DNA from: Amia ocellicauda
Lineage: Eukaryota > Chordata > Actinopteri > Amiiformes > Amiidae
Length of the DNA stretch: 64,000 bases
Assembly: GCF_036373705.1 (NCBI RefSeq)
Contig: NC_089867.1
Location: 26,732,323-26,796,322 of the forward strand
Reading direction: 5' to 3'
Below, piece by piece: positions 22,601 through 34,449 of the stretch (within the stretch, counting starts at the first letter, position 1; every line of letters starts with the position of its first letter). The position numbers were made by a program, and so were the translations under genes. The notes below the pieces were generated by a model. It was not told the DNA's origin and made no database searches. It was given only the letters and a program-made list of their open reading frames with translations.

Positions 22601-25600
22601 CTGTTTAGAAGAGATTTTCAAGTCGGCAATCAGACCATACCGCTTGACGAAGTCGGGGTATGGAATCCTGGAAACGAAGAGAGAATATTTCAGTGCAAAT
22701 CAGGTATCTTTAAAAAAAATTAAGGCTTTGGATATGTCTTGTGAATAAGTATAGATGAGTTCATATAGTAAATATCTATGAGAGGAGACATTACAGCGCA
22801 CTGTCACATACCGGATAGGAAACCCGGACGCACTGATTTTGATGGACGCCACGATGCCACAGGCTACCAGCTGTGTCATGACCTGGAATTGAATGAGAGA
22901 GTCTGTCAGTCACCGATATCACAGTGTAACCAGGCGTCATTAACATTTTTATCTCTACAGTGGCTCCTGGAGGCGTCGATGTTCTAGAACTGAAGTAATC
23001 AATCAATTTATATTTGTATAGCGCCCTTCGCAGGGTAGCCACAGAGTGCTTTACAGACTGGTAAACATACAACAAACGTACAGCAGAATAAAATACATAA
23101 ACAATACAATAAAGTAAAATAAAAATAGACCTTTAAACAGTTCACATGATCTAAAATAGAGTAACTAGCGGTGGCATATATATAAGTAACAAGAATTATT
23201 ACTGGACAAAACCTGATAAGAATTCTAAACAAATCTTTCAACAGTCACCTTCCCAGATACATTGAATACACATCTGTGGCATGCATGCATAAGCCCAGTG
23301 AAATCCAGGGACGTACCTCTTCCTTTTCAAAGATGAGTGGCTGGCAGGCTGTGTTGGGCTTGATGCACCTGATGTTGTGTGGAGTGGTGCAGTCCAGAAT
23401 TTTCATCAGGCTGTCCAGTGAGTTCTGCGGGGCCACAATGCACAACATGTCACACTGACTGATCCCTCCGAACCACAGGGCAGTCACTCTTATAGTTCAC
23501 ATTACATCACCATCAACAGCAGTGCATTGCTGAGCACTTCCTGTATTGTCACACATGTTAAAATGACCAGGTACCCTGTTAAGGAAAACACAATGTACCT
23601 TGAATTTGGACACCACCGTGACTACTTTGCGGTGGCCCCTGGTGTTCTTCTTGCTGTGATCACCAGCAAAGAGGTCCCTGACCAGATCCTTTTGGGAATT
23701 CCCCAGCAGCTCGAGAAGCTCCAGAGGCACAGAGTCCTGTAAACAGACAACACAATGCATTCAGCCGGGACGCTTCATTGTTAAAGAGTCGATTTCTCCC
23801 TTGCTTCCTTGCTCCTCACACCTTGTTCTTCTCCAGCATTCCCTTGATCTGGTAGCAGACGTTTTCTGCATAGTGAGACACTATGAAATGCGGCTTGGCA
23901 TCAAACCGGTTCCAGCTCACGCAGGGGTTGCCGGAAAGGGCTTTCTCCAGACGTATCTCCAAGCGTCTGTCATCTGAGCGTCGATTCAGATAGCACTCCT
24001 GGACAAGAGACAGGGGTCAGGTGACACGAGACGAACGCCTAAAACCACTAATTGTGGAATTCACGCAGTGTGGTGTGTTCAGTGGCTTATTCTTTAGCTC
24101 TAACATCTGTCCTTACACTAAAATAAAACATTGATCTCACTATCAATATATCCCCAAACTTCCAAGAATCATAATCTCGAGTTTGTCCTCCATTTTGCAC
24201 AGGGCGATATAGACTAAACTGGAGGCCGGGCAGTAGTCTGACCTCATTGAACAAGGAGAAGATGCCATTGGGCGTGTCCTCAAACAGGTCCAAGCAGCTC
24301 TGGTTGTCCTGGTAGCTGACGATGGAGCTGTCCAGTCCCTCGGCAATGTTCTCCTCCTGCAGAAGGGAGAGAGAAGGGGTTTAAAGAGATTTTCTGGAGG
24401 CACAGCATTTGATTATTTTCCCCCACAGAGATTCTAGTGTCAGCAGTGTCAAACCCCAAGCCACTGAAAGACTCACACATCAGTGTCTATTTTAAAGCCA
24501 AATCACGTCAACATACTGTCCCCCCCAGTGGGGATACAGGAGCACTATTATTGGCAGACAGTGGACACATCTCATCCATAACATTGTGATAAACAGGCTT
24601 GTGGCCTATTTAGTTCCTTCTCACTCTCCGAGCTTCTCCTTCTAGCGATGACATCACTTGTAAGAAGGCCTGGGGTGACAGGCTCAATACCAAAGCATAC
24701 CTCTCAGCAGGAAGACCAGAGAGGCAACACACAAATGGTGAGATCATGAAACTCAGATAGAGCAAATGGATAACTTATACTAATATCAATACAAAAACAT
24801 TTTAAAGCAAAAACAGGAGCTCAGGATTACCTGCTGGTTCTTCAAGAAGTGGCGCACGAAGTGCTGCTGGAGCTTCTCATTAGCATAGTTTATGCACACC
24901 TGCTCCAGATGATTGTCCTGGAAGTGCTCGAAGCCGTAGACATCCAGCAGACCTGCCGGCATCACAGACAGAAAAATTACAATTACACTCAGAGAGGACA
25001 CAACACTGGCCAAACAGTCACTTTACTGAAGTCTCTGAAAAAGGGGACAGGATACAATTAAATTAAAAACTACAAATCGCTCCCCTGCCACACAAGAGAG
25101 ACACTTTGCGAACCAGATCACCAGGAGTGCAGAAGGCCCTGGCAATGCATTATAAAACTAAATTCTCCTGGGCCCTCGATTCTTCACTGCACTTAAATGT
25201 TGAACTTTAAACACCATCACAGTTTGCGCTGCTCTGCACTGACTATTAGTGTCCGGCCTTGTAAATATGTGCATCATTAAATTCAGTACTTAGACCAGGG
25301 ATGGGCAACTTTGACGATGGTGAGGGCCAATACATTTGCATCCTTCCTAGCAGAGGGCCAGATTACAAACCCGCACTCTCATTCATAGCATATTGTAAAC
25401 CACCTTCCTCTATTTGGCTAATATAACTACTAATTATTTAAATAATCCAACATGTGATTATTGTTTTAGTTTTTATTATTAAAGCACACCAGTTGCCCAA
25501 AGCTTTAGTTTTAGTTTAAATAAAAAAGATAATCTGTCTCCCATCTTGGCTGGAATACACGGTTCTAGTGATCAATTGTTATTTTTTAAGAAGTCATTAT

Positions 25601-26465
25601 ATCCTCTATTGCTGGCTACAGTAGTTGTGCCAACCAATGCTTTTAATATTATTATTAGCCTAATGCTTGTCGAGCTGGCACCCTCTAGTGGTAGATTGCA
25701 GTAATTAACTGAGCGAGCAATTATTGCATTGAACTGCGTTTGTAGCTGCCTGTCTGCTGGGAGGATGAAGCACAACTCCACCTCAATTAGGGTGTCCAAA
25801 ATATTTCCGCGGGCTGCTATGACAGGTGATGCGAGCCGTATGAGGCCCCTGGGCCGCGAGTTGCCCATCCCTGACTTAGACATTCATCAGGACTGTACAA
25901 CATTCTGCCTAAAGTAAATGCAACTGTATTTTCAGTATCACTTAATCAACAGCACATTGCTGAGAATGGGAGCTTTCTGTCCAAAACGGGCTTGTTGGGA
26001 TGTTTATGCTTGTATTATTATAACTTATTTTTATTTTTTTCATTTCATAGTGGACACCCTTGTCCAGGGCAACTTACACAATATAAGAGCAATACAAAGT
26101 GCAATAATACAGTGGAAGAGAAATTTTAATAGCAAGCAAACAGCATACCTATGAAGTTGCACCAGCTGGTTGAAGTGGCAGAGATGTTCTTGTTGATGAT
26201 CATGACAAGCAGGTCGAACACACTATGAGGAAAAAAACAAAAAACACTTAATTAAATGTTTACACCATCACAATTTGACCAAACATAATACCATGTCATT
26301 TTCCAGTTGATCACTCACAAGTATTGTCTACTGTGATCTGGCATTTTGGCCATTGGCAATGACGTGACATGTATTTTGGTGTCCCAAGCATATTAAAAAT
26401 ATTAGATTTAATATAGATAAAATACATAAAAACAATAAAACCTTAGGTCTAACAGTTGGCATAAT

Positions 26466-26552
<87 letters not shown>

Positions 26553-28599
26553 TGTATAAATCCAAGTTCAAACCAAGTTCAAACATAGCATAATTCCTAT
26601 ACATTTAAAATGTTATGATATCAAAATGTTCAATATATTTTTATCTGTTGAAATGTTAATTAATTTAATTGAATTGACTTCATGTCATAAATGAGTTGTT
26701 CTTACAGTTTACTTTTGAAATGGCATGTTTGCTATACATGTTGCCTGTATAACCTAAAAAATAGTTAATGTGCTGAAAATGATTAAGTTCATGTTTTTAA
26801 ATCTTAAAATGTTTTACTGCTACTGTTTTATCAAATAGCCTATGCCTAGAGTGGAATTATAGTGCATCAAAGTGTCATCTCACTTCTGATTATTACTGTT
26901 AATTAAAACAAAATGATGCGTTTAGTGACTCTCACTCTCGGTTAAATACAGAATGAGTGTTTAAGTACATTGTTGTTGCTGAGACAATCTTTAGATATCA
27001 TCCCATATGAAATCTCACAATACGTAATTCCGAGTAACAATATCAGTCAGGTAGCACAACACCGATTACTTCTGTAAAAATACACAAGTCAGTGTCCTTG
27101 AGTTAAGGATATGACAATAATCATAATCACTTTTACTAGAAAGCATTTTCAGACATTTCCCAGCATTTGTCACTATTCAGTGTTATGTTTTGGGTGACTA
27201 ACTTCAGAAAATGTGCTGGTGTCGATAGAAAAGCCCAAATTTGTGAGACTGATGGTGTTTTTTTTTTTTTTTCCTGGCCTGAATATGTTTGTTGAGATCA
27301 AACTATGAATACTTATAACCCACCCATGCTGACAAAAAACTAAAATCTATCAGTTATCCAGTATGACATTTTTGATACTAGAAATCATATGATTTATAAT
27401 AATAAAGTATAAATTATTTTCAGAAATAAAACTTTTTGAAATATATAATATTCTGATGAAGATAGAAAGAGCTTTTTTAAGCTCTTGCCTTCACAGAGTC
27501 CGGCCCGGGTGCTCCAGCCTCAGAGACCCAACCCCCGCCAGTTGAAGTCAGGCCACACTCACCGGGCGTAGACCAGCTTGGCCAAGCAGTCCCTCCGTGC
27601 GATGCATTCGGTCCGTGAGCACGGCTTCAACAGCGCCTGCTGCTCACTCGCGGCCCAAATGGTTCTGATCCTGAGGAAGTGCAGCAGCTCCTCCGTAGGC
27701 AACCCCAGCATGGTAGCCGCCTTCTGGAGGAAGTCTGGGGACCGGAGAGAACAATCATTATCGCTACTAAACATTCAGACATTTGGGGAGCATCTAACTG
27801 AAAAACATACACTATAATACAGGGTACAGAAGCCTGAAGGACCATGTTGTTCCCCCTTGGCCATGGACGGAGCGGGGTGAAGTTGCCTTACCATTGGACT
27901 GCTTCTGCAATTTGCAGGGCTTCAACTCGTCTTTGGATTCTGCGAAATCCACGTTCCCAAGCTGCAGAAGCCCTGCGAGGATCTGGCTCACATGAAAGGT
28001 AGAAAACAAATGAGGGAGGCTCTAGCTTTAAATGTATAGATTCAATTTAAGGAGTGTGTATACAATAGCACCTGTATACGTTTGTTAAAGCCTGGATTTA
28101 TTTTTTTTAACAAAATAAGAGATTGTAATTCTCACAAGGTGAATAATATGTTCGGATCAGAATCAGCGCAAAGAATGTGCTGGTAATTCTGCAGCAAAAA
28201 CAATCCTTAAAAAATCTAAACTGAAATAAATGTATAAGTATTAACATACACTTGAAAGTTTCACAAAGTCTTAAGTCATATCACATTTGCCTTCATAAGT
28301 CACAAGTGTTTTGTAGGTCTCATTTCGTTACCTGGAAGATCTGTCCCTGCACCTCACTGTCAATGCCCAGGTGCATCATGGCATCTCTGGTTACAGCAAA
28401 GCAGTCTTCTGCAAAATACAAAAGCGAAACCAGCACAGTCAAAAGATTGAGTTACTTGGCTTTAAAGAAAATCTGTAAGATTTCTTCTCACATCTGATTA
28501 CCTTCAAGTGTTCGGTCAGCATTTGGCAGCCAGGAAAAATGTGCATCACGTGGCATGTGCCACTGCTGTCTCTCCTCCTCTGTGGCTCCCTCCATCATC

Positions 28600-28670
<71 letters not shown>

Positions 28671-28757
28671 TAGTCTGAAAACAAACCATGTGATCAAAAC
28701 AGCGAGTCAATGAAGAACAGGGATTCCTAGCTTGGATATAAAAACAAAATCATGCTT

Positions 28758-28800
<43 letters not shown>

Positions 28801-30685
28801 GACCTGGTAAAAGATGTGGAAATTGCGCTCGTCGGGAGCTTGGCAAACCACTCTTGTCTTTTCCAGCAGAAACGTCTGGATTTCTGCTCCAACAAACTCC
28901 TGCGAACTAGACACCAACAGAGAGAAGAAAACATCAGCCTTAAGCAAGTGAGACTGACAGACAGACTGACTGACTGACTGACACCTGCGACATTAAAGGC
29001 TAAGAAGAATCATTGGCTCAGGAATAAATCTTGGGCACACAGAAAGGCATGCATCACACACACTGTGGTAAGAGAATAACCACGCATGTCCAGGCCACCC
29101 TGTAAATGCCCTAAAGGACTGCGGACAAACAGACTGACCTGTTGAGCTGCAGCTGGATGTATTTCCCAAACCGACTGCTGTTGCTGTTCCTTGATGTAGA
29201 GGCGTTCCCTACGGAAAGAGCACAGCCCAATCTCAGTTCTCTCTCACTCAAGGTAAAAACACACTGGATACGTGGAGTACAGTACTGCATAAAACACTAT
29301 AGACCTATCAATTATGAAAGGCAGAGTCATGTCACGTACAAGTCAGGACAGATTTCATGATCTGCATAAAGATCGCTCAAGAAACACGTGTGTTTTCCAC
29401 CATCCACGTCCCAGTGTAACACAGTACAGCAGACTGACCCAGGGCTGGATGTAATTATGAGCACCATTTCTCACCAAAGGCCTCCATGACAGGGTTTGAG
29501 TCCAACACCCGCTGCTCAATCCTCTGGACCGTGTCCTGGCCCTTCTGAGAAGTCAAGGGGGTGGTCACAGTAGCGTAGTACTGTAGGAGGCTGCGGGTGG
29601 TCCACGTCTGAAAGAGAAGGAAGTATCTACCTTTAACCCACCTGCGAGGCAGCGGCTTCAGTACAGAGGTCACTCTGCTGACTACAGCTTGGCCACTACT
29701 GCACAGTGCTTACCTTTCCAGCGCCGCTCTCGCCGCTGACGATGATGGACTGGTTCACCGGCCCCACTTGGCCCTGTACGTTCCTGTACGCCTGCTCAGC
29801 CACAGTGAAAATATGAGGCTTGTGCTCCTGGGAGAGATGAGAGGAAGCATCATTGGAAACCAATTCTTTAAAATGTGTTGCATATCTAAAGCTGTAAGTG
29901 CTCCTTACAATCTAATAGCATAACATGAGGGGAAACGACATGTTAAAGCTGAGAGAAAAGGGGTTTTACTGAAGTTCTCGGCTAGGTGTTCCCATATCAA
30001 GTCGTTCCTTAAAATGACTCTCTGACTAACACAGATTGTATTACGATGACTGACTGGGCCCTTCCACACCGGTTCCGTGCAGATTGGACGGGCTTGCCAG
30101 CTAGACCCTACCTGTGGCTGGGGAGCATTGTGATACTCCTTCATCACCTCCGGAGAGTACAGGTGAGGAATGTTCCTGAAGGGGTTCACAGCGACCAGAG
30201 TGCAGCCGGCATTAGTGTAGAAATCCCCTGTGCCGTACCGCACATCCAGGCATTTCAGAACTACAAGGCAAGTTCATGTTTGTTTCAAGTTACAATGCTA
30301 AAAAATGAGAGAAGGCATTTTACAGACCAGAAGTCTTTACATTTTTTCTGAAATCAGGCTGTACAGAATAGGTAGGCTATTTGTTTACAAAGAGAACAGT
30401 TACTGGCGTTTAAACAAAACTTACTGTCTGTGTGAACACTGTGCTGTTGTAAATTACATATAATCACCAATCTTCACATTCAGTCTAAGCTATTGAAAGC
30501 ATTCCTTCTTTCTGGCACTGTAAACATGAGTGATCGTTTCCAGAGGAGGTATTACCTGTACGAGGGGTGACGGGGTTCACTTTGGTGAGGTCATCATACA
30601 TGTGTAATTGACCTTCATCAGTCAAAAAGGCATTGACTTCACCGTCCAAGTAGTCATTGAGAGAGGGCTGATGGGACGGAGCCAT
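19615..30685 (-). CDS. myo19: Unconventional myosin XIX
   Basis: Plus-end actin motor anchored to the outer mitochondrial membrane by its MyMOMA tail; it acts in mitochondrial movement and partition. Start is ATG at 30685-30683 ([17 protein letters not shown]). Coding exons in order: 30556-30685, 30112-30260, 29714-29827, 29475-29607, 29139-29208, 28804-28906, 28502-28598, 28332-28408, 27892-27982, 27563-27734, 26149-26222, 24831-24952, 24243-24356, 23822-23998, 23599-23736, 23317-23424, 22812-22882, 22588-22667, 22066-22226, 21749-21893, 21491-21549, then probably 20986-21061 and 19615-19895. Phases agree throughout, giving about 913 aa (human about 970). P-loop GESGAGK|T is split by the third intron. 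Switch I is SNSSRFGK, switch II region [10 protein letters not shown], and IQ motifs lie in 21749-21893 and across 21491-21549. The last two exons are less certain: the tail shows FRSKSPL, like the human KSPL motif, but then diverges. Confidence 0.93.
20106..20929. mobile_element. Non-autonomous hAT element in the last MYO19 intron
   Basis: 824 bp bounded by a perfect 8-bp duplication ATTATAAT (20098-20105 and 20930-20937). The termini TAGGGCTG and CGGCCCTA are near-perfect inverted repeats, followed by ttgattaattgattaatcga-type subterminal sequence at both ends. There is no long frame, so it would need transposase from elsewhere. Confidence 0.92.
22988..23100. repeat. Dispersed fish repeat (atttgtatagcgcccttcgc type)
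   Basis: The sequence atttatatttgtatagcgcc and then gtgctttacag is the kind of core I recall from abundant short interspersed repeats of fish genomes. It is intronic in MYO19. Family not determined. Confidence 0.45.
25296..25873. mobile_element. Non-autonomous hAT element in MYO19 intron
   Basis: 578 bp with a perfect 8-bp duplication ACTTAGAC on both sides (25288-25295, 25874-25881). The termini CAGGGATGGGCAACT and AGTTGCCCATCCCTG are exact inverted repeats. It lies between exons 26149-26222 and 24831-24952. The two short frames inside show no transposase motif. Confidence 0.95.
26018..26110. repeat. Dispersed repeat, 'gacacccttatccagggcgacttaca' family, copy 1
   Basis: The core gacacccttgtccagggcaa followed by cttacac and caatacaaagtgcaataata is shared with copies at about 59530 and 62905. 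It is intronic in MYO19, close to the exon at 26149. Confidence 0.75.
26470..26542. repeat. (TA)n microsatellite
   Basis: About 36 uninterrupted TA units in a MYO19 intron. Confidence 0.97.
28601..28667. repeat. (AG)n microsatellite serving as the 3' splice-site tract of a MYO19 intron
   Basis: About 33 AG units on the plus strand read as (CT)n on the coding strand. They run directly into the CTAG acceptor of the exon at 28502-28598, so the microsatellite is the polypyrimidine tract. Confidence 0.95.
28761..28796. repeat. (GT)n microsatellite next to a MYO19 donor site
   Basis: 18 GT units. On the coding strand it is (AC)n starting a few bases after the GTCAGTAA donor of the exon at 28804-28906. 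The same ~205-bp intron carries (CT)n at its other end. Confidence 0.95.
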
Positions 30686-31004
30686 TGGCCTGGAGACAAC
30701 AATGACAGCACTAAGAATACATCTCATGCAGTTTCATTGGAGGAGCTACACAAGAGAGAACAGTTCACAATTTCACAGCTTACAACTGCACACCAATCCA
30801 CAATGTCAGGCAAGGAGGTCAAAGCCATGCCTTCACAGACTCCAGCCCGGATTCAACTAGGCAGGGCAGGGGGCTCTCCAGGACCTTGAAAACCACGAGA
30901 GCCAAAGCGCTTGTGTTCATACAGATTGTTTTGTAGTTTTTTTTTTTTTTTTTTTTTTTTTTAATACAGTAGCAGGAAACATTATGTTTAAGGAATGCAC
31001 TTAA

Positions 31005-31160
31005 AATAAGATATCTGAAATTAATTTAGAGATCTCTAATTAATTTAAAGATCTCTAAATATTTAAAGATATATTAAATACATTCACAGATGTTTAAATA
31101 TTTAAAATATATATCTGTAAATACTGAAAGAACCTGAAATGCAATTGAAGATCTCTATAA
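31005..31160. repeat. AT-rich palindromic repeat cluster
   Basis: Repeated agatctctaa, ttaaagatctct and agatatct-type words in both orientations make several overlapping palindromes. It resembles in style the gatatc palindrome at 10582. Confidence 0.55.
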
Positions 31161-31163
31161 ATC

Positions 31164-31400
31164 AGTGGTTCTCAACCCTAGTCCTGAGGAGCCCCTACCC
31201 TACCTTTTTGTTCCAAAGCTCTCAATTACTTAATTTAACTTATAATTTACTAAATCAGAGCCTTTTGATTATTTTTAAAAAAGTAGGGGTTTTAAGTATA
31301 GAATTGTATAAATAACGTATTAAAGAAACAACTCTTTTACTACACAATTTTAAAAGTCACATCTAAGCAAATTGTTACTTCAATTAATGTTCAATTAACT
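31164..31400. mobile_element. MITE-like element (cagtggttctcaaccctagt terminus)
   Basis: The terminus cagtggttctcaaccctagt and following cctgaggagcccct match, in inverted form, the sequence at 58498-58556 (cctccaggaccagggttgaa, then aaccactg). The two copies also share internal AT-rich words (for example ttactaaatcagagcc versus ggctctgatttaggaaa). No transposase frame. Right boundary approximate. Confidence 0.6.
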
Positions 31401-32039
31401 AATTGAGCGCTCGGCTGGCACAAAGCCCAGCAGGGCAGCCCTGGGGGCGGGGTGGCACCGCTGCTCTGGATGATAGCTGGACTGGCCATCTTTACACAGC
31501 AGGACCAGCAGCATCGGCGGTATATATTGACAACGCATTAACTAACAAACCAAATATTAAACTGATTATTGTTATTAATGTGTCTTAAATATGCACAATA
31601 TACACAATCTAGGAATGACTGTTCATTTTCATCTTATTTTAAACCCGGAGAATGACCTTTGACTCAGAGTCCTCATCCACATCCTCATCCTCCTCTCGAC
31701 TGGACACTTTCTTATGAGCTGATGTTCATATGAACGTTTTTGTTTTCAGGTTGTAGGAGCACCGTTCTGGATAGTCAACCCCTTCTGAATCAGATAAAAC
31801 TCGACATTTCACATGTCTCAAAATGATTGGTACGGACAGATCAACGTGCCCTTGACATTGGTAGGAAGTCCCTATCGTCCCTACCTAATTCTACGCCATA
31901 GGTTTCAACCAATTACAGTCTCGGGAATAGCAATGTACCTATTAAAATAAAATATATTCCGACCCTTATCCCTGCTTTAGCACCATCTGGCAGCGCTGCA
32001 GGCTTTCATCGCCCCTTTCCCTAAATTAAGTGCACTGTA

Positions 32040-32310
32040 CCTTGTTCTGTGATCCTGACATCGCCGATATCTTTGTACAACCGCTCGAGAATCTACCCTG
32101 TGGAACTGCGACAAAGGTCCGAGCGGCCCGGCGCTTCATCTGCGGTAAACACAGCCTTCTGTGACGTCATACACGCAGTACGGACACCGGCTGCAGCGCC
32201 CGGGCCACGCCGTGCAGGGCGGACGATTACTAGTGCCCCGTTTCCACTGTTTTGTGGTTAACTTGCTGGTGCTGGACGTGTCCGTAAGCGTCCGTCCCCA
32301 CTGAGGACAT
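32040..32310 (-). promoter_or_regulatory. CpG-rich probable MYO19 promoter with CRE
   Basis: This segment is locally CpG- and GC-rich and contains a full palindromic cAMP-response element TGACGTCA at 32162-32169. A minus-strand donor-like site (acaaggtacagt near 32040) could end a non-coding first exon of MYO19, whose coding start is at 30685. TSS not determinable. Confidence 0.5.
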
Positions 32311-32470
32311 GATTCACTTTCAGGAGCGGAGGCGTGTGTTTGACTTGAGACACAGGGAAGAGATCAGAGACATTGTGTCGGAAGATATAATCTCAAGTGC
32401 CGTGTGGGATCACGAAGAAATTACAAGTTTATTAGCAGCATGGAGTGAAATCCACGTACAGAAACAATGA
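32309..32470 (+). CDS. Small ORF with Myb/SANT-like (trihelix) fragment
   Basis: A 53-codon frame (MIHFQERRRVFDLRHREE at the start, VWDHEEITSLLAAWSEIHVQ near the end). The second half resembles the first helix of Myb/SANT-like DNA-binding domains (W..EE...LL..WSE..VQ), as found in the accessory protein of Harbinger transposons and in MSANTD genes. It ends abruptly before the rest of the domain would be complete. It lies divergently beside the putative MYO19 promoter. Upstream tagtgccccgtttccactgt and downstream acaggaccggtgcggtcctg could be remnants of a DNA element. It may be a transposon remnant or a first coding exon whose continuation I cannot see. Confidence 0.3.
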   Translation: MIHFQERRRVFDLRHREEIRDIVSEDIISSAVWDHEEITSLLAAWSEIHVQKQ

Positions 32471-33740
32471 AATGTTTTACTGCTAACTGTTAATATCTGA
32501 GTACATTAAAAACTTGGATTTCACAGGACCGGTGCGGTCCTGACTAGTTAAAATAAACTGAAGGATAATAATCGGTTCGTAGCGGCCGATTGTATTAATA
32601 TTGTATGAACAGCTGGCCGTGTTTCAGGCTGTGTTGTGTGAATGTGTGCAGGACAATCCAGAGACAGTTAGTGTTAAGGGAACACGATTCTGTTAACGTG
32701 TCCATTTACAAGTTAAACTAAAGAATAAATACAGCAGATTTGGGTTTCCCTCTAAAACATTAAGGACTGGTTTAATAAATGCGTCCATAAACGCCATGCC
32801 TGAGACGCGCACACTTTAGTTCAATTATAACTGCTATATTGTATCTGGATGATTAATCGTGAAACGTGTGTATTTAACTTACCCTGGTTAAGGACGTCTG
32901 ATAAGTACATTATAAATAATACGGCAAAAAGTGTTGTTTGCAGTTGCAAATCTGTAGTAAGAGCAATAAATGAAGGGAGTCACTGTGCGTTTAACATATA
33001 TACTAGCACACATGATGACGATAATAATAACAATACATATTCGCTATTTAGTATTATTGTTGCACATGGAACCGTATTCTTATGTGAACATGCCTGTCTG
33101 AATATAATGTTGTCTACACGTTTAGCTCTTCCTAATATCTCTGAACAGAAACGTGTTTATTACGCTGTTTACAATCATGTAAAGCACAAAGAATAAAACA
33201 GACACAAAGTCCTCTCCTCGTCAGGCTGTGTCGCTCGTAGTGTTGATCTCTGTCTCTGTTTAAAACGAAACACAAACCAAACCCACAGTGATGCTCCTCA
33301 TCAGAGACGGATCTCAGCGGCTGGTTTTGCAGTAAAAGCTCCGGGACTCCGGCGCGACCGAGGCACAGTATTGAGGTCCTGTTCGGACAATAGGCTTTGC
33401 AAAGCACGGTCCCCTGTGGGGCCTGTGTCTAACAAAAGCAACTGACAGAACAATTCAAAGCCAGGAATAAATAAAAAACATGCATTGGCACGTGTAGTGT
33501 CGACAATTGGGTTATTCGATACATTTTCCTTTCAAACAATCATACATAATTCCAGATGCAGTACTCATGAATGCTTGCAAGTTTTATACAATACAGTGTC
33601 AAATGCAAAGACATCATCAATAATACAGCGGTCATCAGACACGAATATTCAGTGTGTTTAAAGATAGAAGAAAACGCTTTCTATGACTACAAGCGGTTAC
33701 ATCCCCTGCTTAACGACCTCAAAACTACTCGCTATCGATT
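32471..33740. other. Intergenic, no gene recognised
   Basis: AT-rich DNA with a (CAT/ATA)-type stretch near 33010-33035 and a dispersed repeat at 33390-33500 shared with 17425-17530. The open frames 32849-33196 (+) and 33132-33407 (-) have no recognisable motif. Confidence 0.5.
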
Positions 33741-33748
33741 ACCTTAAT

Positions 33749-34449
33749 TAGGGATGGGCGGATCGATCCAAAGTATCGATACTTCCGATCCTGACGTTTC
33801 ATTTTCGAGAATCGATCCTCACATCACAATATCGATACCAGGTGGAGACAGAGTGAAGCAGAGCTCTGACAGAAGCCTTTCAGAGAGGCAGGCATTATCC
33901 AGCTATCTAAGTGATAATATTCGCTTTTTTTAATCATTTGAAAAGAAATCAGTTCACTCTTTATTTCTTGAGGATCATTTTTTCCGGTCGTGTTTCGTTC
34001 TGCATGTAAACGCACTCAATAGGCTGCTAGATTGGACACATTTTCAAACAATATCTGAATGAATTATATCCATTTTGTGGAAAAACTGATATGCATTGCT
34101 CAGGATTTCTAAAACATAGATTATATCTTATAACATGTTACCGTTTTGAAAGTAAAGAGCTCAGGTTGCTAATACCTTGAATATAACTCATGCCAGCCAG
34201 AACAATTGAACGTGTTTTATAATTGCTGTTATTAAACAGAAAACAAAAAGAGAAGAAAAGTCTGATCATTGGTAGTTTAATACTAATACAAAGGCTTTCA
34301 AATATAATTTTTGATGTCTGTATTTACCAATTTTCACTGTAGAAATCACAAGGATTTCCCCTTTTTATGTACATAAGAACACTTTTAAAAGTATCGGTAT
34401 TGGTATTGGTATTGGTATTGGGATACTAGCCTTGGTATCGCCCGTCCCT
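33749..34449. mobile_element. Non-autonomous hAT-like element
   Basis: About 700 bp. The termini TAGGGATGGGCGGATCGAT and GGTATCGCCCGTCCCT are imperfect inverted repeats. The flanks ACCTTAAT (33741-33748) and ACCTTAGC (34450-34457) agree at 6 of 8 bases, consistent with an old 8-bp target duplication. Subterminal tatcgata / ggtattggtattgg repeats are inside. Confidence 0.75.
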
